Assembly (NCBI GenBank): GCA_963711705.1
Contig: CAVQFM010000013.1
Coordinates: forward strand, 372,001-436,000
Length of the DNA stretch: 64,000 nucleotides
DNA from: RYN-230 sp963711705
Lineage (GTDB): Bacteria; Actinomycetota; Actinomycetes; Streptosporangiales; Streptosporangiaceae
Direction: 5' to 3'
The first letter of the stretch is position 1, and each line of letters begins with the position of its first letter. The notes under the pieces were generated by a model. The model was not told where the DNA came from. It searched no databases and was given only the letters and a program-made list of their open reading frames with translations. The translations under genes and the position numbers were made by a program. This document shows, one piece after another, positions 14,640 through 22,282 of the stretch.

Positions 14640-15116
14640 ATGGCGAACGGTGTGGCAGCAGCCGCAGCAGCGGCTTCCGGTGAGGCAGCGGCCAGGTCGT
14701 ACCGGCTGCTGATGGCTGAGGTCTATGAGCTGGCCGGGCGGTCCCGGGCCACCAGCGAGGCGATCGCCCAGCGGCACGGCCAGAGCACGGCCCGCTGGCA
14801 TGTGCTGAGCGTGCTGGCCGACCGTCCGGCCACGGTGCCCGGGGTCGCCCGCCGGCTGGGCCTGGCCCGCCAGAGCGTGCAGCGGGTCGCCGGCGACCTG
14901 ATCGCGGCCGGCTGCGTGCAGGCCGTGCCCAACCCGGATCACCGGCGCTCGCCGCTGCTCCAGCTCACCGCGCTGGGCCGCGCCCAGCTGCAGGCGCTCA
15001 CCGACGACTCCGCCGCCGACCGGGCCGCCCAGCTGGCCGCGGCCGGCCTGACCACGAAGCAGCTGGACGGGGCCCGGCAGGTGCTGCACGCCCTCATCGG
15101 CATGCTGGACGGCTGA
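14640..15116 (+). CDS. MarR family transcriptional regulator
   Basis: 158 residues. After an Ala-rich N-terminus, the winged helix-turn-helix spans about 55-125: TARWHVLSVLADRPATVPGVARRLGLARQ, recognition helix SVQRVAGDLIAAG and wing NPDHRRSPLLQLTALG. MarR dimers bind palindromes and release DNA on ligand binding. A -10 (TATACT) seven bases upstream places the transcription start at about the ATG, so the mRNA is probably leaderless, and the operator overlaps that promoter. The divergent ABM monooxygenase is the likely target. Confidence 0.9.
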   Translation: MANGVAAAAAAASGEAAARSYRLLMAEVYELAGRSRATSEAIAQRHGQSTARWHVLSVLADRPATVPGVARRLGLARQSVQRVAGDLIAAGCVQAVPNPDHRRSPLLQLTALGRAQLQALTDDSAADRAAQLAAAGLTTKQLDGARQVLHALIGMLDG

Positions 15117-15297
15117 GGGGCCCGGCCAGCCGGTCAGCTGCTGCGCCAGGTTTGGCCGGGATATCCAGACATGAGATCTTGTGCGCCCGGCGGCCTGGGG
15201 CGCATTATCTGCTCACGAGTTCATGCGCGTGCCGCACTCGCGGGCACGAGGCGTCAGCCAGGCCGCAGCGCGGCCGTCGGCAGGAGGTGCTGGGCAG

Positions 15298-16734
15298 ATG
15301 ACGGCCAACAGCAACGAGACCGGTAGCGGGACCGGTCAGCGCAAGCTGCACCGCAACCTGAGTGTCTGGGAGGCCATCGGCATCTCGCTGGCCCTGATGG
15401 CACCCTCGATGGCGGCCAGCATCAACCCGCAGGGCACGGCCACCACGGTCGGCCGGGCGGTGCCGATCGCGTTCGCCCTGGCCTTCGTCGGGGTGCTGCT
15501 GGTGGCCTACACGTTCGTCCGGCTGACCCAGCGCTTCCACCACTCCGGGTCGGTGTACGGGTTCGTCGGCGCCACCCTCGGCCCGCGCGCCGGGGTGATC
15601 TCAGGCTGGGCGCTGACCGGCACCTACACCTTCTACGCCGTGGTCACCTCGATGGCGGGCGGCCGGTTCGCCGCCAACTTCCTGGACCACCTGGGCGTCT
15701 GGCACAACCCGCCGACCTGGTCCGGGTTCCTGCTCGGCGCGCTCGGGATGGTCGTGGTCTGGTGGCTGGCGATCACCCCGGCCCGCGGCGGCACCCGGCT
15801 GCTGCTGGCCGCCGAGGCGGTCACCGTGGCGCTGATCGTCATCGTCATCGTGATCGTGTTCGCCAAGCTGGCCGGGCACAGTGCCCCGCACGGGCTCGGC
15901 GTGGACTGGTCGGTGTTCAGCCTGCCGTCGGGCATCCCGCTGTCCACGATCTTCCTCGGCGTGGTGTTCGGGTTCCTGTCCTTCGCCGGGTTCGAGGCCG
16001 CGGCCACCCTGGGCGAGGAGACCCGGCGGCCGCGGCGGGACATCCCGCGGGCCATCCTGGGTGTGGCCATCTTCGGCGGCGTGTACTTCTTCGTGGTCAC
16101 CGCGGTCGAGGTGATGGGCTTCGGCACCTCGGCCCGGGGAGTCACCGCGTTCATCAACTCGACCTCGCTGGTCGGCGACCTGGGCACCAGCTACGTGTCA
16201 GCCTGGCTGGGCACGCTGATCACGCTGGGCGCGATGGTGTCCGCGTTCAGCTGCGCGCTGGCCAGCACGGTCGGCGCGTCCCGGCTCGCGTTCGCGATGG
16301 GCCGCGACGGGATCCTGCCCGCCCGGCTCAGCGCTGTCTCGGAGCGGCGCCGCACCCCGACCGTGTCCACGCTGGCCGTGGTGCTGGCCGTGTACGTGAT
16401 CATCGCGTTCACCTGGTTCGTGCTGGGCGGCGACCCGTTCACGCTGTTCCTGGAGAGCGGCACGATCGGCACGCTGATCCTGCTGGTGGTGTACGTCCTG
16501 GCCACGATCGGCATGGTCCGGCTGGTGTTCTTCACCGGGCAGTCCACCGTCCGGCGCTGGGAGCTGATCATCCCGGTGCTCGGCATCATCGTGCTCGGCT
16601 ACACGCTGTTCCGTAACGTCTGGCCGCTGCCCACCGGGGTGGCCTGGTGGGGGCCGTCGGTGACCATCGCCTGGCTGGTGAGTCGGCATCGTCCTGGTGC
16701 TGGCCCGGCCCGCCGCCACCCAGCGGGCTGGTGA
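15298..16734 (+). CDS. APC family amino acid/amine permease, apparent 3' frameshift
   Basis: 478 residues from ATG 15298, chosen because AGGAGGTG lies eight bases upstream. About twelve membrane helices begin at LSVWEAIGISLALMAPSM; the FEAAATLGEETRRPRRDIPRA loop is a hallmark of the amino acid-polyamine-organocation superfamily. Near 16682 the frame appears shifted by one extra G: reading past it, the last helix continues as VIGIVLVLARPAATQRAGEA and ends at TGA 16814-16816, whereas the current frame ends SRHRPGAGPARRHPAGW. It precedes a glutamine-synthetase-like gene, suggesting uptake of an amine or amino acid for that enzyme. Confidence 0.88.
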   Translation: MTANSNETGSGTGQRKLHRNLSVWEAIGISLALMAPSMAASINPQGTATTVGRAVPIAFALAFVGVLLVAYTFVRLTQRFHHSGSVYGFVGATLGPRAGVISGWALTGTYTFYAVVTSMAGGRFAANFLDHLGVWHNPPTWSGFLLGALGMVVVWWLAITPARGGTRLLLAAEAVTVALIVIVIVIVFAKLAGHSAPHGLGVDWSVFSLPSGIPLSTIFLGVVFGFLSFAGFEAAATLGEETRRPRRDIPRAILGVAIFGGVYFFVVTAVEVMGFGTSARGVTAFINSTSLVGDLGTSYVSAWLGTLITLGAMVSAFSCALASTVGASRLAFAMGRDGILPARLSAVSERRRTPTVSTLAVVLAVYVIIAFTWFVLGGDPFTLFLESGTIGTLILLVVYVLATIGMVRLVFFTGQSTVRRWELIIPVLGIIVLGYTLFRNVWPLPTGVAWWGPSVTIAWLVSRHRPGAGPARRHPAGW

Positions 16735-16812
16735 GGCGCTGACCCGCTCCGAGGGCCTGGCCAGCACCGAGACCGATACGGCCCGGCTGCCGGCGGAGGG
16801 CACGGTCGCCTC

Positions 16813-16842
16813 CTGACCGGCGGGCCCGGCCCGCAGTACTCT
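16813..16842 (+). promoter_or_regulatory. candidate promoter of the GS-like gene
   Basis: CTGACC (16813-16818) and TACTCT (16837-16842) are spaced by 18 bases and lie 36 bases before the ATG at 16878. Sequence match only; the gene may also be read from the permease promoter. Confidence 0.3.
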
Positions 16843-16877
16843 CGTCACGCCATCTTTCGCGCGGAGGGAAACCAACC

Positions 16878-18263
16878 ATGCCACGGCCATTCAGCCGACA
16901 GCGCAGCGTCCAGGAGCGGGCCGCTGACGAGCGCCGCGGCCAGGCCTTGCAGCGGCAGCTCGCCGGCGAGGTCAGCGCGGTCGCGACCACGTTCATCGAT
17001 CACAGCGGCGCGGCGCGGGTGAAGACCGTGCCGCTGTCCGGGCTGGCCCGGGCGGCCCGCTCCGGGCTGGGCTTCTCGCCGGTGATCGACGCGTTCGACA
17101 GCGCGGGCGGCATCAACCCGGCCTCGCCGCTGGACACGCCCGACGGTGACCTGCGGATGGTCCCGGACCTGGACAACCTGGCCGTGCTCCCCGAGCCGGA
17201 CGGCTGGGCGTGGGCGCCCGGCGACCGGTTCCTCCAGGACGGCACGGTCTACGCCGGGTGCCAGCGCTCGTTCGCCCGGGCGCAGGTGGCCGCGGGCCTG
17301 GGCCAGGGCATCAGCGCGCTGATGGCGTTCGAGGTGGAATGGATGGTCGGCCTGGACACCGACGGCTTCCAGCCCGCGGCCCGCGGCACCGGGTACGGGC
17401 TGTCCCGGCTGCTGGACGCGCCGGACTACGCACGGGACGTGCTGGACGCGCTGGAAGCGGCCGGGGTGCGGGTGGAGCAGCTGCACCCCGAGTACGGCCC
17501 CGGGCAGTTCGAGGTCTCGGTGGCCGCCCAGGACCCGGTGTCCGCGGCCGATACCAGCCTGCTCGTCCGGCTGATCATCTCGGCCGTCTCGGCCCGGCAC
17601 GGCATGCGGGCCACGTTCGCCCCGGCGGTGCTGACCGACAACGTCGGCAACGGCGGGCACCTGCACGCCAGCTTCTGGAGCGGCGGGCAGAACCTGCTGG
17701 CCGGCGGCAGCGGGCCCAGCGGGCTGACCGAACGGGGCGAATCGGTCATGGCCAGCCTGCTGGACAGCCTGCCCGCGCTGTGCGCGATCGGCGCCCCCAC
17801 CCCCGGCAGCTACCTGCGCCTCCAGCCGTCCCGGTGGGCCGGCGTCTACCAGATCTGGGGCACCGAGAACCGTGAGGCGGCGCTGCGCTTCGTCGAGGCC
17901 AGCCCGGGCGACCCGGGCACGGCCAACCTGGAACTCAAGTGCTTCGACCTGAGCGCCAACCCGTACCTGCTGGCCGGCGCGGTCATGGCGGTGGCCCTGG
18001 CCGGCCTGGACCGGAAGACCAGCCTGCCGCCCGGGGTCAGCGGCGACCCGGCCGGGCCGGGCCACGCCCAGGCCGGCCAGCTGGCCCGGCTGCCGACCTC
18101 ACTGGCCGACGCGGTCAAGGCGCTGGAGGCCAGCGACGAGCTGCGGTCCGCGCTGGGCGGGGAACTGATGGCCGGGTTCCTGGCCGCCCGGCGGGCCGAG
18201 ATCGACCTGGCCGACGGCAAGTCGGACGAGGAGATCGTGGCCGCCGCCCGCTGGGTGATCTAG
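16878..18263 (+). CDS. glutamine synthetase family protein (gamma-glutamyl-amine ligase-like)
   Basis: 461 residues, the length of GlnA-like and PuuA-like ligases. Catalytic-domain blocks are visible: MAFEVEWMVG (metal-binding Glu region, about 150-160), GQFEVSVAAQDP (about 213-225), NVGNGGHLHASFW (about 255-267), ENREAALRF and LELKCFDLSANPYLLAGA near 350-375. The N-terminal beta-grasp is divergent from true glutamine synthetase and the Tyr adenylylation loop is not evident. With an APC permease just upstream, a gamma-glutamylation role in polyamine or other amine use is likely, but substrate is inferred. GGAGGG precedes the ATG by about ten bases. Confidence 0.87.
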   Translation: MPRPFSRQRSVQERAADERRGQALQRQLAGEVSAVATTFIDHSGAARVKTVPLSGLARAARSGLGFSPVIDAFDSAGGINPASPLDTPDGDLRMVPDLDNLAVLPEPDGWAWAPGDRFLQDGTVYAGCQRSFARAQVAAGLGQGISALMAFEVEWMVGLDTDGFQPAARGTGYGLSRLLDAPDYARDVLDALEAAGVRVEQLHPEYGPGQFEVSVAAQDPVSAADTSLLVRLIISAVSARHGMRATFAPAVLTDNVGNGGHLHASFWSGGQNLLAGGSGPSGLTERGESVMASLLDSLPALCAIGAPTPGSYLRLQPSRWAGVYQIWGTENREAALRFVEASPGDPGTANLELKCFDLSANPYLLAGAVMAVALAGLDRKTSLPPGVSGDPAGPGHAQAGQLARLPTSLADAVKALEASDELRSALGGELMAGFLAARRAEIDLADGKSDEEIVAAARWVI

Positions 18264-18279
18264 GGACACCCACCCCTGG

Positions 18280-19398
18280 CTACGTGTTGCGGCCGCGGGC
18301 GTCTACCGGCCAGCGGTCCACCAGCTTGCCGTCCCGGGACACGTTCAGGTAGTCGACCAGGTTGACGACCGTGCACACGTGGTTGGGGATCACCGTGACC
18401 ACGTCGCCCACCTGCGGCCTCGTGCCATCCGGGCCGGGCACCACCACGGCATGGTGCTCCCACAGGCCGGTGATGGCCGCGCCGGGGAAGCCCGGCAGCA
18501 GGCCGTGCCCCGGGGCCCAGGCCGGCCGGTCCTGGCCGAGCACCTTGGCCCCGGCATCGAGGATGAACCGGTCCGGGGTGGGCGTGCTGACCACGGTGGC
18601 CAGCACGGTCAGCGCCACCCGGTCCACCGGGTAGCTGCCCAGCACGACCTGCTGCGCGTCGTTGAAGCAGTACACCCCGGGGCGCACCTCGGTCACCGGC
18701 CCGCCGTCGGCCGGGCCCGCCGACCAGGCCGCGCTGGGCGTGGAGCCGCCGCTGCGCACCGGGCAGGGCAGGCCCGCGCCGGCCAGGCTGGCCGCCGCGG
18801 CGGCCAGCGCCGCGGCCTCGTCGGCGGCGGCGGATTCGAGCCCGCCCGGCGTGTAGCTGTGCCCGGGGAAGGTGAACACACCGCCCACCCGGAGCCCTTC
18901 GGCCGCGGCCGCCGCGGCGACCGGGCCCGCGTCGTCCGGGGCCACGCCGCTGCGCCGCAGGCCGCAGTCCACCTCGACCAGCACGTGCACCGGGACCAGG
19001 GTGCCCACCGGCGCGCCGCCGCGCAGCGCGGCGGCCAGTTCGCGCACCGCGGCCACCGAGTCCACGCCCACCGACAGCCGGATCCGCCCGGCCAGGTCGC
19101 GCAGCCGCCCGGCGCGGTCCCGGTCGGCCCACACCGGGTAGGCGATGAAGATGTCCCCGACCCCGGCCGCGGCGAACGCCTCGGCCTCGCCCACCGTGGC
19201 CACCGTGATGCCGGCCGCGCCCAGGGCCAGCTGGCGGCGGGCGATCTCCATCGACTTATGCGTCTTGACATGCGGCCGGACCACCAGCCCGCGGCGCGCG
19301 GCGGTGTCCGCCATCGCGCTCAGGTTGGCGTCCAGCACATCGGTGTCCACCACCACGGCCGGGGTGACCACCGCGCCCGGCAGCTGCGAGTCGCTCAC
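18280..19398 (-). CDS. D-threonine aldolase/D-serine dehydratase-like PLP enzyme
   Basis: 372 residues from GTG 19398, which leaves a ten-base gap to the upstream gene; longer starts would overlap it. Fold-type III PLP barrel with the lysine Lys45 in RPHVKTHKS and a C-terminal beta domain. The metal-site motif near the end is EHH and NHVC; a His-x-Cys pair is what zinc-dependent D-serine dehydratases (DSD1 type) use, while D-threonine aldolases have His-x-Asp. So D-serine dehydratase-like activity is somewhat favoured. Probably co-transcribed with the MhuD-like gene. Confidence 0.87.
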   Translation of the reverse strand: MSDSQLPGAVVTPAVVVDTDVLDANLSAMADTAARRGLVVRPHVKTHKSMEIARRQLALGAAGITVATVGEAEAFAAAGVGDIFIAYPVWADRDRAGRLRDLAGRIRLSVGVDSVAAVRELAAALRGGAPVGTLVPVHVLVEVDCGLRRSGVAPDDAGPVAAAAAAEGLRVGGVFTFPGHSYTPGGLESAAADEAAALAAAAASLAGAGLPCPVRSGGSTPSAAWSAGPADGGPVTEVRPGVYCFNDAQQVVLGSYPVDRVALTVLATVVSTPTPDRFILDAGAKVLGQDRPAWAPGHGLLPGFPGAAITGLWEHHAVVVPGPDGTRPQVGDVVTVIPNHVCTVVNLVDYLNVSRDGKLVDRWPVDARGRNT

Positions 19399-19408
19399 TG
19401 GCTGCGCC

Positions 19409-19744
19409 TCAGCCGGCCGTGCCCGCGGAGCCCCCCGCGGTCTCGTAGGACCACAGCTCACTGGACACGCCGACCGGCGGCGGGGCTGCCCCGCCCGCGC
19501 GCTCGGCCTGCGAGCGGTGCCCCTGGCCGAAGGCCGGCGACGTCATCCAGGCGCGGAACGACTCCTCGTCCTGCCACCGGGTCACCACCAGCCAGGTGGT
19601 CCGCTCATCGGTCGGCTTGAGCAGCTCGAACCCCTCGAACCCGGGCTGGCTGTCCACGGCCCCCGCCCGGGCGGCGAACCGGCGGGCCAGCTCATCTCCG
19701 CGGTCAGCGGGCACCGTGATCGCGTTGATCTTGATAACGGTCAT
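19409..19744 (-). CDS. heme-degrading monooxygenase, MhuD/HmoA-like
   Basis: 111 residues (a start two codons earlier is possible). The ABM fold closely resembles mycobacterial MhuD: VIKINAITVP with Asn7, PGFEGFELLKP, VVTRWQDEESFRAWM with Trp66, and GHR with a His at 76 close to the heme-ligating position. Asn7 and Trp66 are the residues that shape the ruffled-heme chemistry in MhuD. It would release iron from heme in the cytoplasm. It lies immediately upstream of the DSD1-type gene on the same strand and divergent from corA. Confidence 0.83.
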   Translation of the reverse strand: MTVIKINAITVPADRGDELARRFAARAGAVDSQPGFEGFELLKPTDERTTWLVVTRWQDEESFRAWMTSPAFGQGHRSQAERAGGAAPPPVGVSSELWSYETAGGSAGTAG

Positions 19745-19840
19745 AGCCACGATGATGCCAGCCGGTGCTGGCCGCAGGCCCAGCCGGGAGTCACCAGCGG
19801 GCCGGCCAGGGCCACCAGCGGCAGATAATTCCCGGTGCGC

Positions 19841-19856
19841 TTATCTTGGCCGCATG
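19841..19856 (+). promoter_or_regulatory. -10 element giving a leaderless corA transcript
   Basis: TTATCT (19841-19846) ends seven bases before the ATG at 19854. No Shine-Dalgarno sequence is present in GGCCGC before the ATG. A leaderless mRNA, common in actinobacteria, fits both facts. Confidence 0.4.
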
Positions 19857-20825
19857 CAGCGAACCCGCCTGTACCGCGACGGCACCGTGGCGGACGAGGG
19901 CTTCCCGGTCAGCAAGGTGTCCGACTACCTCGAAGACCCGTCCAACGTCATCTGGTTCGATATGTGCCAGCCCACGGCCAGCGACCTGTCCGCGATCAGC
20001 GAGGAACTGGGCCTGCACCCGCTGGCGGTCGAGGACGCGGTGGCCGAGCACCAGCGGGCCAAGGTCGACCGGTACCAGACCCACCTGTTCGTGACCTCGT
20101 ACGCGGTATCCCTGAACACCGCCACCGGCGAGCTGGAAGCGGACGAGATCGACGCGTTCGTCACCAGCCAGGCGCTGGTCACCGTCCGGCGCACCCAGAA
20201 GTTCGACATCGACGCGGTGGTCCGCCGCTGGGACGCCTCGCCCGACCTGGCCCGGTACGGGGTGGGCTTCCTGCTCTACGGGCTGCTCGACTACGTGGTG
20301 GACACCCACTTCGAGGCCGTCCAGTCGCTGGACACCGAGATCGAGGCGCTGGAGGACCAGCTCTTCGACGCCAACCCGCGGGACATGGACCTGCAGCGGC
20401 GCACCTTCGCCCTGCGCAAGTCGCTGGTCAAGCTGCGCCGGGTGGTGCTGCCCATGCGGGAGGTGCTGAACACCCTGCTGCGGCGCGACCTGCACGTGGC
20501 GAGCGGCGAGATGGTGCCCTACTTCCAGGACGTGTACGACCACGTGCTGCGCGCGACCGAGTGGACGGAATCACTCCGCGACCTGGTCAGCACCATCCTG
20601 GAGACGAACCTCGCGGTGCGCGGCAACCGGCTGAACGTGATCACGAAGCAGGTGACCAGCTGGGCCGCGATCATCGCCGTGCCGACCGCGGTGACCGGCT
20701 TCTACGGGCAGAACGTGCCCTACCCCGGATTCGGCCGGATCGCGGGGTTCTGGACGTCCTCGTTCATCATCGCCGCGCTGTCGGTGGGGCTGTATGCCAT
20801 CTTCCGCCGTAAAGAGTGGCTCTGA
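19854..20825 (+). CDS. corA: CorA-like magnesium/divalent cation channel with YGQN signature
   Basis: 323 residues. The large N-terminal cytoplasmic domain (HPLAVEDAVAEHQRAKVDRYQTHLFV is the conserved CorA block) and long stalk helices lead to two C-terminal membrane helices (about 264-283 and 300-315). The pore signature is YGQN at 284-287 where classical CorA has YGMN, a difference seen in a large subgroup of actinobacterial members. It should form a pentameric channel for Mg2+ or another divalent metal; the replaced Met makes the selectivity uncertain. The basic C-terminus RRKEWL is typical. Confidence 0.9.
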   Translation: MQRTRLYRDGTVADEGFPVSKVSDYLEDPSNVIWFDMCQPTASDLSAISEELGLHPLAVEDAVAEHQRAKVDRYQTHLFVTSYAVSLNTATGELEADEIDAFVTSQALVTVRRTQKFDIDAVVRRWDASPDLARYGVGFLLYGLLDYVVDTHFEAVQSLDTEIEALEDQLFDANPRDMDLQRRTFALRKSLVKLRRVVLPMREVLNTLLRRDLHVASGEMVPYFQDVYDHVLRATEWTESLRDLVSTILETNLAVRGNRLNVITKQVTSWAAIIAVPTAVTGFYGQNVPYPGFGRIAGFWTSSFIIAALSVGLYAIFRRKEWL

Positions 20826-20924
20826 GCGCAGCCGCCAGCTTTTCCGGGCAGAATGTCCGGTACCCGCGAGGAGTGGCATTGATCCCGTCCGTGCGGAACC
20901 GGGCAGCGGGAAGATCCGTTCGTT

Positions 20925-22190
20925 ATGACGGCAGGACCAGCCGGGCCGAGGCTAACTGGGAGAGGGACGTTGCAGACTCCAGCGTGGGTACGGGGCGCAC
21001 TGGCAGCAGCTGGCCTGGGCGGCAAGGGCCGCCCGGACGGCACTGGCGGCCCACCCAGAGCCAAGATCGTGCTGCTGGCCACGGCCGTGGTCGCGGTGCT
21101 GGTCGTGGGGGGCGTAGCCGCTGGCACGCTGGGCACGGCGCGGGCCGGCCAGACCGCCACCGGGGCCGGGGCCAGCCACCGCCCGCCGGCCGCCCCGGCG
21201 GTCCCGCTGCGTGTCCTGGCGGTCGCCCAGGGCGGCGCGGTGCACGGCACGGACGGCGCCGCCCCGATCCGGGTCGAACTGTCCGCCCCGCTCTCGGCCG
21301 GCTCGCCGCGGCCGGTGCTGCACCCGGCCGTGCCCGGGTCGTGGCGCAGCGCCGGGAGCACGCTGACGTTCACCCCGGCCATCCCGTTCCAGCCGGGCAC
21401 CCGGATCCGGGTCCGGTTCCCGGCCGGCCCGGACAGCCTGCGCTCGGCGGCCGGCGGGGTGCTGGACCAGGCGCAGACCTACCGGCTGCACACCCGGGAC
21501 TGGTCCACGCTGCGGCTCAAGCAGGTGCTCGCCCAGCTCGGCTACCTGCCGCTGAAGTGGAAGCCGCGCAGTCCCACCGCACCGCAGGCCGACAGCATGG
21601 CGACCGAGCTGGCCGCGGTGTACCAGCCGCCAGCCGGCCATTTCGCCTGGCGCAAGGGCTACCCGTCGATCCTGGCCACGTTCTGGGGCGGCCAGTCCAG
21701 CCTGATCATGAACGGGGCGATCCGCGCGTTCCAGTCCGACCACGGGCTGCTGATGACCGGCGTGATGACCACCCCGCTGTGGCACGACCTGCTGCGGGCC
21801 GCGGCCAGGGGCGAGGACAACCCGGACGGCTACACCTACGCCCTGGCCAGCAAGGCCAGCCCGGAGACGCTGACCGTCTGGCACGACGGGCACGTGGTCA
21901 TGCACACGCTGGCCAACACCGGCATCCCGGCCGCGCCCACCGCGGACGGCACCAGCCCGGTGTACCTGCGCTACCGCAACCAGATCATGCGCGGCACCAA
22001 CCCGGACGGGACCAAGTACGCCGACCCGGTGTCCTGGGTGGCCTACTTCAGCGCGGGTGAGGCGGTGCACTACTTCCCGCGCGGCTCCTACGGGTTCCCG
22101 CAGAGCCTCGGCTGCGTGGAGCTGCCCTACACCCAGGCCGAGCAGGTGTGGCCGTACCTGACCTACGGGACACTGGTCACCGTCCGCTGA
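20925..22190 (+). CDS. L,D-transpeptidase with peptidoglycan-binding domain
   Basis: 421 residues. An N-terminal cytoplasmic stretch is followed by one membrane anchor (about 48-70), an Ig-like segment (about 95-165), a peptidoglycan-binding region with IRAFQSDHGLLMTGVMTTPLW (about 262-285) and a C-terminal YkuD catalytic domain. Catalytic Cys397 lies in SLGCVELP with His382 fifteen residues before it, matching the HX14-17[S/T]XGC pattern. Such enzymes form 3-3 crosslinks in the cell wall, an activity prominent in actinobacteria. Monocistronic; next gene is thrS. Confidence 0.9.
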   Translation: MTAGPAGPRLTGRGTLQTPAWVRGALAAAGLGGKGRPDGTGGPPRAKIVLLATAVVAVLVVGGVAAGTLGTARAGQTATGAGASHRPPAAPAVPLRVLAVAQGGAVHGTDGAAPIRVELSAPLSAGSPRPVLHPAVPGSWRSAGSTLTFTPAIPFQPGTRIRVRFPAGPDSLRSAAGGVLDQAQTYRLHTRDWSTLRLKQVLAQLGYLPLKWKPRSPTAPQADSMATELAAVYQPPAGHFAWRKGYPSILATFWGGQSSLIMNGAIRAFQSDHGLLMTGVMTTPLWHDLLRAAARGEDNPDGYTYALASKASPETLTVWHDGHVVMHTLANTGIPAAPTADGTSPVYLRYRNQIMRGTNPDGTKYADPVSWVAYFSAGEAVHYFPRGSYGFPQSLGCVELPYTQAEQVWPYLTYGTLVTVR

Positions 22191-22241
22191 CCTGGCCGAT
22201 ATGCGCGCGCGGCGGCTGCTGCGCCTCGATAGCATCGGAGG

Positions 22242-22259
22242 GCGGGGCAGCAGCCCCGC
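22242..22259 (+). promoter_or_regulatory. GC hairpin in the thrS leader
   Basis: GCGGGGC-AGCA-GCCCCGC is a 7-bp stem directly upstream of the thrS Shine-Dalgarno region, downstream of a weak -10 (TAGCAT, 22230-22235). No T-box features are visible. A regulatory role is only a possibility. Confidence 0.3.
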
Positions 22260-22282
22260 GACGACCATCACCGGGAGTTACC

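Noticed and set aside
22191..22282. T-box or other tRNA-sensing leader before thrS
   Set aside because: The 92-base leader has only one short hairpin and no T-box sequence, so it is too small for that element.
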